From Streptomyces sp. NBC_00237 (GTDB lineage: Bacteria > Actinomycetota > Actinomycetes > Streptomycetales > Streptomycetaceae), in the NCBI RefSeq assembly GCF_026342435.1, contig NZ_JAPEMT010000006.1, positions 62,001 to 126,000 of the forward strand: a stretch of 64,000 nucleotides of DNA, given 5' to 3'. Below are positions 8,417 to 16,478 of the stretch, one piece after another. A program made the translations under genes and the position numbers. How positions within the stretch are numbered: the first letter of the stretch is position 1; each line of letters opens with the position of its first letter. Below the pieces are notes generated by a model. It was not told the origin of the DNA, made no database searches, and worked only from the letters and a program-made list of their open reading frames with translations.

Positions 8417-8752
8417 GTGATCCCCGGTGGTGGCCAGCCCAACATGCAGCAGCTGCTCCAGCAGGCCCAGAAGATGCAGCAGGACCTCGCCCAGGCGCAG
8501 GAGGAGCTCGCGCGCACGGAGGTCGACGGCACGGCGGGCGGCGGCCTGGTCAAGGCGACCGTCAACGGTTCCGGCGAGCTGCGCGCCCTGGTGATCGACC
8601 CCAAGGCCGTCGACCCGGACGACACGGAGACCCTCGCCGACCTCGTCGTCGCCGCCGTCCAGGCCGCGAACGAGAACGCGCAGACCCTCCAGCAGCAGAA
8701 GCTCGGCCCGCTGACCCAGGGCCTCGGCGGCATGCCGGGCCTGCCCTTCTAG
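8417..8752 (+). CDS. ybaB: YbaB/EbfC family nucleoid-associated protein
   Basis: A 111-residue DNA-binding protein of the YbaB/EbfC family. It starts with the long N-terminal helix (MQQLLQQAQKMQQDLAQAQEELA) and carries the conserved core (GLVKATVNGSGELRALVIDPKAVD), with a Met/Gly-rich tail. Members form tweezer-shaped dimers that coat DNA. The gene lies directly before recR, an arrangement found across bacteria, and both probably form one transcript with the following DUF5063 gene. The start is the GTG at 8417 with AGGAGA at 8405-8410; an ATG at 8412 is out of frame. Length is normal. Confidence 0.94.
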   Translation: MIPGGGQPNMQQLLQQAQKMQQDLAQAQEELARTEVDGTAGGGLVKATVNGSGELRALVIDPKAVDPDDTETLADLVVAAVQAANENAQTLQQQKLGPLTQGLGGMPGLPF

Positions 8753-8859
8753 GGTCCGTCCGCCGGACAGGCCCCGGGAGAGCCGGACCCCCGCGACCCT
8801 TCTGTGCAGCCCCCCGAACCAACTACCGTACGTACCAAGCAGAATCAGGAAGGCACTCC

Positions 8860-9459
8860 GTGTACGAAGGCGTGGTCCAGGACCTCATCGACGAATTGGG
8901 CAGACTGCCCGGCGTCGGTCCCAAGAGCGCGCAGCGGATCGCCTTCCACATCCTCCAGGCCGAGCCGACGGACGTCCGTCGGCTCGCGCACGCGCTGCTG
9001 GAAGTGAAGGACAAGGTCCGCTTCTGCGCGGTGTGCGGGAACGTGGCGCAGGAGGAGCGGTGCAACATCTGCCGCGACCCGCGCCGCGACCAGACCGTCA
9101 TCTGCGTCGTGGAAGAGCCCAAGGACGTGGTCGCGATCGAGCGGACGCGGGAGTTCCGGGGGCGCTACCACGTACTGGGCGGCGCGATCAGCCCCATCGA
9201 GGGCGTCGGTCCGGACGATCTGCGGATCAGGGAACTGCTCGCCCGCCTGGCCGACGGCTCCGTCACCGAGCTCATCCTCGCGACGGACCCGAACCTGGAG
9301 GGCGAGGCCACGGCCACGTACCTGGCCCGGATGATCAAACCGATGGGTTTGAGAGTCACCCGGCTGGCCAGTGGTCTTCCTGTAGGGGGAGACCTTGAGT
9401 ACGCCGACGAGGTCACGCTCGGGCGTGCCTTCGAGGGGAGACGATTGCTGGATGTCTGA
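8860..9459 (+). CDS. recR: Recombination mediator protein RecR
   Basis: A 199-residue RecR. It shows the N-terminal helix-hairpin-helix (LGRLPGVGPKSAQRIAFHIL), the zinc finger formed by Cys56, Cys59, Cys68 and Cys71, and a TOPRIM domain (VVEEPKDVVAIERT, then LGGAISPIEGVGPDDLRI) with a C-terminal Walker-B-like segment. RecR acts with RecO (and RecF) to load RecA onto SSB-coated gaps. The GTG at 8860 is preceded by CAGGAAGG. It follows ybaB by 107 bp, and its last 8 bp overlap the DUF5063 gene, so the two are translationally coupled. Confidence 0.97.
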   Translation: MYEGVVQDLIDELGRLPGVGPKSAQRIAFHILQAEPTDVRRLAHALLEVKDKVRFCAVCGNVAQEERCNICRDPRRDQTVICVVEEPKDVVAIERTREFRGRYHVLGGAISPIEGVGPDDLRIRELLARLADGSVTELILATDPNLEGEATATYLARMIKPMGLRVTRLASGLPVGGDLEYADEVTLGRAFEGRRLLDV

Positions 9460-10138
9460 CGCCACTGCTGTTGCCGCCGCGCGCGACGACTTCGCCCAAC
9501 GGGACGACATCGGCGAACCGGACGACTTCGCCGTCCAGATCGCCGACCAGATCGAGAGCTTCATCCTGACCGTCACGGAAGTGGCGAAGGGCGACGAGCC
9601 CGACAGCGCGGTGCCCTTCCTGCTCCTGGAGGTGTCCCAACTGCTGCTCGCGGGCGGCCGGTTGGGCGCCCACGAGGACATCGTTCCGGACGAACGGTAC
9701 GAACCGGACCTGGGCCCCGAGCCGGACGTCGACGACCTCCGCATCCGCTTCGCGCGCATGCTGGAGCCGATCGACGTCTACTCCGAGGTCTTCGACCCGT
9801 ACGAGCCCCGCAAGGCGCCCGTCGCCTGCCGGATCTCCGACGACCTCGCCGACATCATCACGGACCTCCGCCACGGCCTCGCGCACTACCGCGCGGGCCG
9901 CACGTCGGAAGCCCTGTGGTGGTGGCAGTTCTCCTACTTCTCCAACTGGGGCTCCACCGCCTCGGCCTGCCTGCGCGCCCTCCAGTCCCTGGTGGCGCAC
10001 GTCCGCCTCGACCAGCCCCTCCAGGAGCTGGACGGCCTGGACACGGACGAGGACCTGGGCGAGAAGGACCTGGAGGAGGAGGCGGGCCGCGTGATGCTGG
10101 AGGAGATCGCGGGACCGCTGGGGCTGAAGACGACCTAG
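9452..10138 (+). CDS. DUF5063 domain-containing protein
   Basis: A 228-residue acidic protein with the all-helical DUF5063 pattern: an N-terminal helix (FAVQIADQIESFILTVTEVA), a core with DDLADIITDLRHGLAHYRAG, the Trp-rich ALWWWQFSYFSNWG segment, and a C-terminal helix ending in an acidic tail. The function is unknown, but the gene follows recR in Streptomyces, overlapping it here by 8 bp with GAGGGGAG just upstream of the ATG at 9452. The coupling suggests an accessory role in the same process or simple co-transcription. A strong terminator hairpin starts 16 bp after the stop. Confidence 0.82.
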   Translation: MSDATAVAAARDDFAQRDDIGEPDDFAVQIADQIESFILTVTEVAKGDEPDSAVPFLLLEVSQLLLAGGRLGAHEDIVPDERYEPDLGPEPDVDDLRIRFARMLEPIDVYSEVFDPYEPRKAPVACRISDDLADIITDLRHGLAHYRAGRTSEALWWWQFSYFSNWGSTASACLRALQSLVAHVRLDQPLQELDGLDTDEDLGEKDLEEEAGRVMLEEIAGPLGLKTT

Positions 10139-10153
10139 CACGCAGCCGTACGA

Positions 10154-10190
10154 CGGAGGGGCGCGCCGCACCACGCGGCGCGCCCCTCCG
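10154..10190 (+). terminator. Terminator of the ybaB-recR operon
   Basis: A perfect 16-bp stem (CGGAGGGGCGCGCCGC with GCGGCGCGCCCCTCCG) around a 5-nt loop ACCAC, 16 bp after the DUF5063 stop. It lacks a clear U-tract, as is usual in Streptomyces. Confidence 0.85.
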
Positions 10191-10420
10191 TTCCGGGTTC
10201 ACCCCGGCTCCCGCCCCCCTTCCTGTGAGCCGGGACACCTTCCGCGTACGCCCGTGGGACCGGGGCAGCATCCACGTCGAGCAGGCAGGACGGCCTCGGC
10301 GGGACCACTGCGTGAGCGAGACGTCTCACCATGCGATACCCCCCTGGCGCGACCGGCCCGCTCGTTAAACTGACCCGAGCGCAGTAATGAACTGCCGCAA
10401 TGGACTAACGAGGAGCGCAC

Positions 10421-11692
10421 GTGGGCCTTGTCGTGCAGAAGTACGGAGGCTCCTCCGTCGCCGATGCCGAAGGCATCAAGCGTGTCGCCAAGCGAGTCGT
10501 CGATGCCAAGAAGAACGGCCATCAGGTCGTTGTCGTGGTGTCCGCGATGGGCGACACCACGGATGAGCTGATCGACCTCGCCGGGCAGGTATCTCCGATT
10601 CCTGCCGGGCGCGAATTCGACATGCTGCTGACCGCAGGAGAGCGGATCTCCATGGCCCTGCTGGCCATGGCGATCAAAAACCTGGGCCACGAGGCCCAGT
10701 CCTTCACGGGCAGCCAGGCCGGAGTCATCACCGACTCGGTCCACAACAAAGCGCGCATCATCGACGTCACCCCCGGCCGCATCCGGACCTCGATCGACGA
10801 GGGCAACATCGCCATCGTCGCCGGGTTCCAGGGCGTCAGCCAGGAGGGGAAGAACATCACGACCCTCGGTCGCGGTGGCTCGGACACGACGGCCGTCGCG
10901 CTGGCCGCCGCCCTCGACGCCGAGGTCTGCGAGATCTACACCGACGTGGACGGCGTGTTCACCGCTGACCCGCGCGTGGTGAAGAAGGCGAAGAAGATCG
11001 ACTGGATCTCCTTCGAGGACATGCTGGAGCTGGCCGCGTCCGGCTCCAAGGTGCTGCTGCACCGCTGCGTGGAGTACGCACGCCGATACAACATCCCGAT
11101 CCACGTCCGCTCGTCCTTCTCCGGACTGCGCGGCACCTGGGTCAGCAACGAGCCGCAGGGAGACCAGCAGGTGGAGCAGGCCATCATCTCCGGAGTCGCC
11201 CACGACGTCTCCGAGGCCAAGATCACGGTCGTCGGGGTCCCGGACAAGCCGGGCGAGGCCGCGGCCATCTTCCGTGCCATCGCGGACGCCCAGATCAACA
11301 TCGACATGGTCGTGCAGAACGTGTCCGCCGCCTCGACCGGGCTCACGGACATCTCCTTCACGCTCCCCAAGACCGAGGGCCGCAGGGCCACCGACGCGCT
11401 GGAGAAGGCGCGCTCGATCATCGGTTACGACTCGCTGCGTTACGACGACCAGATCGGCAAGATCTCCCTGGTCGGCGCCGGTATGAAGACGAACCCGGGC
11501 GTCACGGCGGGCTTCTTCGAGGCACTGAGCGACGCGGGCGTGAACATCGAGCTGATCTCGACCTCCGAGATCCGCATCTCGGTGGTCACCCGCGCCGACG
11601 ACGTCAACGAGGCCGTGCGCGCCGTGCACACCGCCTTCGGGCTCGACACGGACTCCGACGAGGCCGTGGTCTACGGAGGCACCGGAAGGTGA
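10421..11692 (+). CDS. ask: Aspartate kinase (alpha subunit; internal beta start)
   Basis: A 423-residue aspartokinase, catalysing ATP-dependent phosphorylation of aspartate, the first step to lysine, threonine, methionine and diaminopimelate. It has the KYGGSSV motif at residues 7-13, the GRGGSDTTAVALAAAL substrate/ATP region at about 146-161 and two C-terminal ACT domains (from about 263). The GTG start at 10421 has AACGAGGAG upstream. A GTG at 11171 (Val251), 8 bases after AGGGAGA, is placed like the beta-subunit start of corynebacterial LysC, so the gene likely encodes overlapping alpha and beta chains of an alpha2beta2 enzyme. The stop overlaps the asd start by 4 bp. Confidence 0.96.
   Translation: MGLVVQKYGGSSVADAEGIKRVAKRVVDAKKNGHQVVVVVSAMGDTTDELIDLAGQVSPIPAGREFDMLLTAGERISMALLAMAIKNLGHEAQSFTGSQAGVITDSVHNKARIIDVTPGRIRTSIDEGNIAIVAGFQGVSQEGKNITTLGRGGSDTTAVALAAALDAEVCEIYTDVDGVFTADPRVVKKAKKIDWISFEDMLELAASGSKVLLHRCVEYARRYNIPIHVRSSFSGLRGTWVSNEPQGDQQVEQAIISGVAHDVSEAKITVVGVPDKPGEAAAIFRAIADAQINIDMVVQNVSAASTGLTDISFTLPKTEGRRATDALEKARSIIGYDSLRYDDQIGKISLVGAGMKTNPGVTAGFFEALSDAGVNIELISTSEIRISVVTRADDVNEAVRAVHTAFGLDTDSDEAVVYGGTGR
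11157..11173 (+). promoter_or_regulatory. Internal ribosome site and GTG for the Ask beta subunit
   Basis: AGGGAGA at 11158-11164 lies about 7 bases before an in-frame GTG at 11171, giving a 173-residue protein that begins EQAIISGVAHD and contains both ACT domains. In Corynebacterium the LysC beta subunit starts at the equivalent residue (from memory). Confidence 0.65.
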
Positions 11693-12750
11693 CGCACAAG
11701 CCGACGCTCGCGGTCGTCGGGGCGACCGGGGCGGTCGGCCGGGTCATGCTCCAGATCCTGTCGCAGCACGCCGACGTCTGGGGCGAGATCCGACTCGTCG
11801 CCTCCCCGCGCTCGGCCGGCCTGAAGCTGGCCGTGCGCGGGGAGGAGTGCGAGGTCCACAGGCTCTCCGAGGAGGCACTCGAAGGCGTGGACGTCGCGGT
11901 CTTCGACGTACCCGACGAGGTGGCCGCGCAGTGGGCGCCGGTCGCCGTCGCCAAGGGTGCGGTGGTGGTGGACAACTCCGCCGCGTTCCGCCAGGACGCG
12001 GACGTTCCGCTGGTCGTCCCCGAGGTGAACCCGCACTGCGTACGGCTCCGGCCGCGCGGCATCCTCGCCACCCCCAACTGCACGACCCTCTCGATGATCG
12101 TGGCGCTCGGCGCGCTGCACGCCGAGTTCGGGCTGACCGAGCTCGTCGTCTCCTCGTACCAGGCGGCCAGCGGTGCGGGCCAGCGCGGCATCGACACCCT
12201 GCGCGCCCAGCTCTCCCTCCTCGCCGCCGAACCCGACGCGGGCACCACCCCCGGCGGCGTACGGCGTGCGGTCGGTGACGACCTGGGCCCCTTCCCGGCC
12301 CCGCTCGCGCTCAACGTGGTGCCCTGGGTGGGCTCCCCGGAGGCGGGCGGCTGGTCGTCGGAGGAGCTGAAGATCCGCGAGGAGTCGCGGAAGATCCTGG
12401 CCCTGCCCGACCTCCGGGTCACGGCCACCTGCGTACGGGTCCCGGTCATCAGCACCCACTCCGCATCGGTGCACGCCCGCTTCCAGTCCGAGGTGACTGT
12501 GGAACGTGCCGAGGAGATCCTCGCCACCGCCCCCGGTGTGGTCCTCTTCGACGACCCGGCCGCGGGCGACTTCCCCACCCCCGCCGACGTGGTCGGGACC
12601 GACCCGACCTGGGTGGGCCGCGTCCGCCGCTCGATGGACGACCCGCAAGCGCTGGAACTCTTCGTGTGTGGCGACAATCTCCGCAAGGGATCTGCCCTGA
12701 ATACGGTGCAGATCGCCGAATTGGTCGCCTCTGAACTCGCGGCGAACTGA
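11689..12750 (+). CDS. asd: Aspartate-semialdehyde dehydrogenase
   Basis: A 353-residue enzyme that reduces aspartyl-4-phosphate with NADPH to aspartate semialdehyde, directly after Ask. It has the N-terminal Rossmann motif GATGAVGRVM, catalytic Cys131 in TPNCTTLSMI, the substrate-binding DNSAAFR, and the downstream catalytic His region (VPVISTHSASVHARF). The start GTG at 11689 overlaps the ask stop as GTGA, a typical ask-asd operon. Length is normal. A small inverted repeat (AATCCT-TTGT-AGGATC) just after the stop may contribute to termination. Confidence 0.95.
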   Translation: MTHKPTLAVVGATGAVGRVMLQILSQHADVWGEIRLVASPRSAGLKLAVRGEECEVHRLSEEALEGVDVAVFDVPDEVAAQWAPVAVAKGAVVVDNSAAFRQDADVPLVVPEVNPHCVRLRPRGILATPNCTTLSMIVALGALHAEFGLTELVVSSYQAASGAGQRGIDTLRAQLSLLAAEPDAGTTPGGVRRAVGDDLGPFPAPLALNVVPWVGSPEAGGWSSEELKIREESRKILALPDLRVTATCVRVPVISTHSASVHARFQSEVTVERAEEILATAPGVVLFDDPAAGDFPTPADVVGTDPTWVGRVRRSMDDPQALELFVCGDNLRKGSALNTVQIAELVASELAAN

Positions 12751-12933
12751 GCGGAATCCTTTGTAGGATCTGTGAAAGCCCTGTGCATGAGTGGCAGGTC
12801 CGGACCACAGGGGATGGACTGTCGGCAGGGCGTCGGCAGATCGGGGTCCGGCCGTCGCACGGGGAGTGCGGGGGCCCCGGGGGCCTGGGGGAGCCCGGGG
12901 AAGAAGTTCGAGTCAATTGCCTCCGGCCTTGTG

Positions 12934-12961
12934 GGAACCGGTAGTTGGGCGTCCGGCGTCT
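12934..12961 (+). promoter_or_regulatory. Possible ECF-type promoter upstream of the sigma gene
   Basis: GGAAC at 12934-12938 and CGTCT at 12957-12961 with 18 nt between them resemble an ECF-sigma -35/-10 pair. They lie in the 388-bp gap between asd and the sigma factor gene, which otherwise holds no recognised gene except the small frame listed next. Weak pattern evidence only. Confidence 0.25.
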
Positions 12962-13023
12962 CTGTCGACGCCCTCGAACGAGGCCGCGGCAATATCGGGG
13001 CAAAGGGGAGGGGTGGTTACGCA

Positions 13024-13235
13024 TGGGGCAAATCGATGCGCTACGGGCGGTGCCGCTCGCGGAGCGCATGTCGAGCACACCGCCAAAAGCGGCGTCCCGC
13101 GCGTACAACCCTGACGGGGAGAAGCGTGTCCAACAGGCGTGGCAGCAGAGGTTCTCGACATCACGGCGGTCTCGCTGCGCGGCGCGTCAGTGCGCCCGCG
13201 GCGTACGTTCCGCGCGCCCGGCGGCATGCCGGTGA
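13024..13235 (+). CDS. Possible 70-residue leader ORF overlapping the sigma gene start
   Basis: An ATG at 13024 preceded by GGGGAGGGG opens a 70-residue frame (starting MGQIDALRAVPLAERMSS) that runs through and past the GTG start of the sigma factor in another frame. The ribosome site is better than that of the sigma gene itself. It may be a translated leader that couples or attenuates sigma-factor translation, or it may be spurious. The C-terminal half is Arg/Ser/Ala-rich and looks like a shadow of the overlapping frame. No known family. Confidence 0.3.
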
Positions 13236-13996
13236 TCGCCCCCATGCCCGCGGCGCGTCCGGTGCGCCTGCCGGTGCAGCAGGCGATCACGTCGGTCACG
13301 CCGATGGTGGCGCCCGTCAGACCTGCCCCGGGACCCTCGGCTCCGGAATCCTCCGCTCCGTCTCCGGCGACGTACGGACCCGTGCTCGTGGGCGCTGAGG
13401 AGAGGACCCTCGCCGGGGGCACGACCGGGAGCACGGCCGGACGTACGGCCGGGGGCGCCGGGAGCGCCGGGGGCGCTGCCGAGGGCGCGCAGGCCGCCGC
13501 CGAGGGCACGACCGTCGACCACCTCACCGAGACCTACCGCGCGCACTACCGCTCGCTGCTGGGCCTCGCCGCGCTGCTGCTCGACGACATCGCCTCCTGC
13601 GAGGACGTCGTACAGGAGGCGTTCATCCGCGTGCACTCGGCCCGTGGCCGCGTCCGCGAGCCGGAGAAGACCCTGGCCTACCTCCGCCAGACGGTCGTCA
13701 ACCTCTCCCGCTCCGCCCTGCGCCGCCGCATCCTGGGCCTCAAGCTCCTGTCCAAGCCGATGCCGGACATGGCGAGCGCCGAGGAGGGGGCGTACGTCAG
13801 CCTGGAGCGGGACGCGCTGATCAAGGCCATGCGCGGCCTCCAGCGCCGCCAGCGCGAGGTGCTGAGCCTGCGCTACTTCTCCGACATGACGGAGGCGCAG
13901 GTCGCCGAGGTGCTCGGAATATCGCTGGGCTCGGTGAAGGCGTACGGTTCACGCGGGATCGCGGCGCTGCGCGTCGCGATGGAGGCGACCGCATGA
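13139..13996 (+). CDS. RNA polymerase sigma factor, SigE-family type with long N-terminal extension
   Basis: A 285-residue ECF-like sigma factor. Region 2 spans about 125-195 (HLTETYRAHYRSLLGLAALLL, then CEDVVQEAFIRVHSA and EPEKTLAYLRQTVVNLSRS). Region 4 is at about 222-275 (RQREVLSLRYFSDMTEAQVAEVLGIS followed by SVKAYGSRGIAALR). The first 120 residues are a Pro/Ala/Gly-rich extension absent from standard ECF factors (usually 170-200 residues). The GTG at 13139 is the first in-frame start but has only AGG close by, so a later start (for example ATG 13226) is possible. The next gene overlaps the stop by 4 bp and is the obvious partner; it could be a membrane regulator of this factor. Confidence 0.85.
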   Translation: MAAEVLDITAVSLRGASVRPRRTFRAPGGMPVIAPMPAARPVRLPVQQAITSVTPMVAPVRPAPGPSAPESSAPSPATYGPVLVGAEERTLAGGTTGSTAGRTAGGAGSAGGAAEGAQAAAEGTTVDHLTETYRAHYRSLLGLAALLLDDIASCEDVVQEAFIRVHSARGRVREPEKTLAYLRQTVVNLSRSALRRRILGLKLLSKPMPDMASAEEGAYVSLERDALIKAMRGLQRRQREVLSLRYFSDMTEAQVAEVLGISLGSVKAYGSRGIAALRVAMEATA

Positions 13997-15531
13997 GCGG
14001 GAGCACAGGCGGCCCCGGCAACGGCGGCCGCGGGCAACACGAGCACGGGCAACACGAGCACGGGCAATTCGAGCGGTACGGGCCGGAAGGGCCGCGACAC
14101 GACCGGACTGGGAAGAGCAGGGCAGTGGACGACGGGCGCGACGGGCGCGAGGAGCGCCACGGGCGACAGACCCCGGCGAACGGAAACACCTCCGGCCCCT
14201 TCGGGGGAGCAGGCGACGCCGGGAGTACGTTCTCCGGCCCCGGCGGCGGCGCGTCCTGGGGCTCCTCCGAGAGCACCCCGCACCTCGGCACCCCCCGCTC
14301 CTTCGGCTCCCCGGACCGACCGGCCTCTCCCGGCCGACCCACCTCTCCGGGCCCGCAGGTCCCGCCGCCCGGCCCCAGGGCGCCGCAGGGAGCACGGGGA
14401 CCGCAAGGAGCCCGGGGAGCTCGGGGACCGCAGGAACCCGTCCCCGCCCTCAGCCCCGACGAGCAGGTCATCCGTCACCTCATGCAGGGCGCGGTCCAGG
14501 GCCTGGAGCCCTCCGACGGCGCGCTCGACCACCTGCGCCGGGCGGTGCCGCTGCGGCGCACCCGACGGCGTCAGGCGGTGGTCGGGGCGGCCGCCGCGGC
14601 GCTGCTGATAGGCACCGCGATCCCGGCGTTCCTGCACGTGTCCCGGTCCGGCAGCACCACCACCGCGCACTCCGCCAACGCGGGCCACTCCCAGAGCACC
14701 GACGGCACCGACGGCACGGGTGCCACCGAAGCGGGCACCGGGGGCGTCGGCGAGGACCAGGCCGATCAGCAGGGCAAGACCCCGGGCAAGACCACGGGCA
14801 AGGACCCCGACGGCAAGACGGAGTCCCCCGTTCCGGGCGTACCGGACACCGGTCAGGGCGGCACGGACAGCGAGGACGAACACCGCCCGGACGCGTACGA
14901 ACAACCCCGCGACGAGCCCGAGAAGCCCGCCTGCGACGGCAGCCAGCTGGAGGTCGTCAAGGCGACCACAGGGGCCCCGGACTCCACGGGCAAGGTCTAC
15001 GGCGCCTTCCGCATCGCCAACAAGTCAGGCGTGGAATGCGCGGTTCCGGGCGAGGGCCGGATGAACTTCCAGGCGATGGGCGCCGCCGACGAGAACCGCA
15101 TCAAGGTCGTCGACCACAAGCCGGGCGACCCGGCGGTGGGCCTGCCCGACCCCGCGAAGGAGGCGCGCAGCCTGGTGCTGCCGCCGGCAGCGGCGTACGA
15201 GGTGCAGTTCGCCTGGGTCCCGCAGGACACCTGTCCGACCACGGTCGAGACCCCGAAGCCGACCCCCACGAACGGCGGCACGGGTGAGAACCCGGGCACG
15301 ACGGGCGGCACCCCCGGCGGCGACGCGGGCGGCAAGGTCCCCGAACCGCCCGTGGACGACATGAAGTCCACCGGCGCCACGACCCAACTGCTCACGGGCG
15401 ACGGCGATCCGGCGGACGGCAAGGTCGCGGTGTCGCACACCCCGGAGGAGGGCGCCCCGAGCGCCGCGACGACGATCCCGAACGCGTGCGCGGGAACGAT
15501 CTACCGGACAGGCGTACTGGACGCACCCTGA
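13993..15531 (+). CDS. Proline/glycine-rich single-TM protein coupled to the sigma factor
   Basis: A 512-residue protein. Residues 1-155 are low-complexity (HEHGQHEHGQ repeats, then Pro/Gly/Ser-rich segments such as GPQGARGPQGARGARG). A short helical segment (DEQVIRHLMQGAVQGLEPSDGALDHLRRAV) precedes one membrane helix (VVGAAAAALLIGTAIPAFL, about 195-213). The outer part has a Thr/Gly/Asp-rich stalk and an extracellular domain of about 180 residues with three Cys and a Pro/Gly linker. The start overlaps the sigma stop (ATGA), implying a paired function. No ZAS (H-x3-C-x2-C) anti-sigma motif is seen, so a role as sigma-factor regulator is inference from context only. Its last 31 bp overlap the convergent SURF1 gene. 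Confidence 0.78.
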   Translation: MSGSTGGPGNGGRGQHEHGQHEHGQFERYGPEGPRHDRTGKSRAVDDGRDGREERHGRQTPANGNTSGPFGGAGDAGSTFSGPGGGASWGSSESTPHLGTPRSFGSPDRPASPGRPTSPGPQVPPPGPRAPQGARGPQGARGARGPQEPVPALSPDEQVIRHLMQGAVQGLEPSDGALDHLRRAVPLRRTRRRQAVVGAAAAALLIGTAIPAFLHVSRSGSTTTAHSANAGHSQSTDGTDGTGATEAGTGGVGEDQADQQGKTPGKTTGKDPDGKTESPVPGVPDTGQGGTDSEDEHRPDAYEQPRDEPEKPACDGSQLEVVKATTGAPDSTGKVYGAFRIANKSGVECAVPGEGRMNFQAMGAADENRIKVVDHKPGDPAVGLPDPAKEARSLVLPPAAAYEVQFAWVPQDTCPTTVETPKPTPTNGGTGENPGTTGGTPGGDAGGKVPEPPVDDMKSTGATTQLLTGDGDPADGKVAVSHTPEEGAPSAATTIPNACAGTIYRTGVLDAP

Positions 15532-16370
15532 CCGGTGCCGTCGGTACCGGTGCCGACAGGGCGGTCGTCCGCGCCGTCTCCGCCCTCCCCGCCGTCTCCG
15601 TCGTCTCCGCCGTCCGGGCCGATCCCCAGCGCGAGATCCCTGGCCGTCTCGACTTCCCGCCGGACCAACCGGAACCACATGAACAGCACGAACCCGGCGA
15701 AGACGAACCACTCGCCGGTGTACCCGAGGTTCTGGAAAGCCTTCAGGTCCAGCCCACTGCCCTGCGGCGCCACCGCGGGCACGGCCTTCAGCCCGCCCGC
15801 CTGCCCCGAACTCTGCGTGATCCACGCGTCGTAGACGTCGTACGGAACGAGATTGACGAGGGTGGCGGAGCTGATGATGCCGACCTGGCCGTGCGGCAGA
15901 CCACCGGAGGCGTCGACGCCGTCGGTCCGCGCGTCCTCGGATGCCTGGAGCGCCCCGACCACGGTGACCTCACCGGTCGGCGCGGCGGGCGGCACGGCCC
16001 CTTCGGCGTCCCCGGCGACCCACCCCCGCACCACGGGAAGCGCCTTCCCCCCACCCGTCTTCAGCATCCCCAGGACGTAGTACCCGTCCTTCTCGTCGAG
16101 CCTCCGCCCCGGCACCAGGAACTGCTCGCCGTACGTCCCCCGGACCTCGGCGGCCTTCCCCGAGGTCTCGGTCGACACGGGGAGCAGCTTCGCCAGGGGC
16201 ACGGCAGCCTGCCGCGCGGGATCGGGGGCGGCCTCCGCGCTGCGGTGCGAGTCGACCCGGTCCTCGAAACGGCCGAGCTGCCAGGACCCCATGAAGATGC
16301 AGAAGGGAATGGCCAGCACGACGAACAGGTTGATCCCCCACCAGCGCGGGGTCAGCAGAAACCGGTACAC
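15501..16370 (-). CDS. SURF1 family cytochrome oxidase assembly protein
   Basis: A 289-residue SURF1-like membrane protein involved in maturation of the aa3-type cytochrome c oxidase. An N-terminal membrane helix (WWGINLFVVLAIPFCIFMG) is followed by the conserved SWQLGRFEDRV, an external domain (VRGTYGEQFLVPGRR, VRGWVAGDAEGAVPP, GLKAVPAVAPQGSGLDL) and a C-terminal helix (WFVFAGFVLFMWFRLVRREV). The tail is Asp/Gly-rich. I placed the start at the GTG at 16370 (YRFLLTPRWW), the usual N terminus in relatives as I recall; a GTG at 16424 with GGGGAG nearby is an alternative. Its 3' end overlaps the convergent sigma-partner gene by 31 bp. Confidence 0.86.
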   Translation of the reverse strand: MYRFLLTPRWWGINLFVVLAIPFCIFMGSWQLGRFEDRVDSHRSAEAAPDPARQAAVPLAKLLPVSTETSGKAAEVRGTYGEQFLVPGRRLDEKDGYYVLGMLKTGGGKALPVVRGWVAGDAEGAVPPAAPTGEVTVVGALQASEDARTDGVDASGGLPHGQVGIISSATLVNLVPYDVYDAWITQSSGQAGGLKAVPAVAPQGSGLDLKAFQNLGYTGEWFVFAGFVLFMWFRLVRREVETARDLALGIGPDGGDDGDGGEGGDGADDRPVGTGTDGTGQGASSTPVR

Positions 16371-16478
16371 GCCCTTAAAGGTACGTTCCCCCGGCCCCAC
16401 CCCCGCCCCCGGGTCGTCCCCCACCCCGCTCCCCGCTCCGGCCCGCCCCCCCCGCCCGGCCCTCCCCCTCTCAAGCCC

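Noticed and set aside
10200..10420. Riboswitch (lysine type) upstream of ask
   Set aside because: No conserved lysine-riboswitch core could be recognised; the leader has only an ordinary ribosome site.
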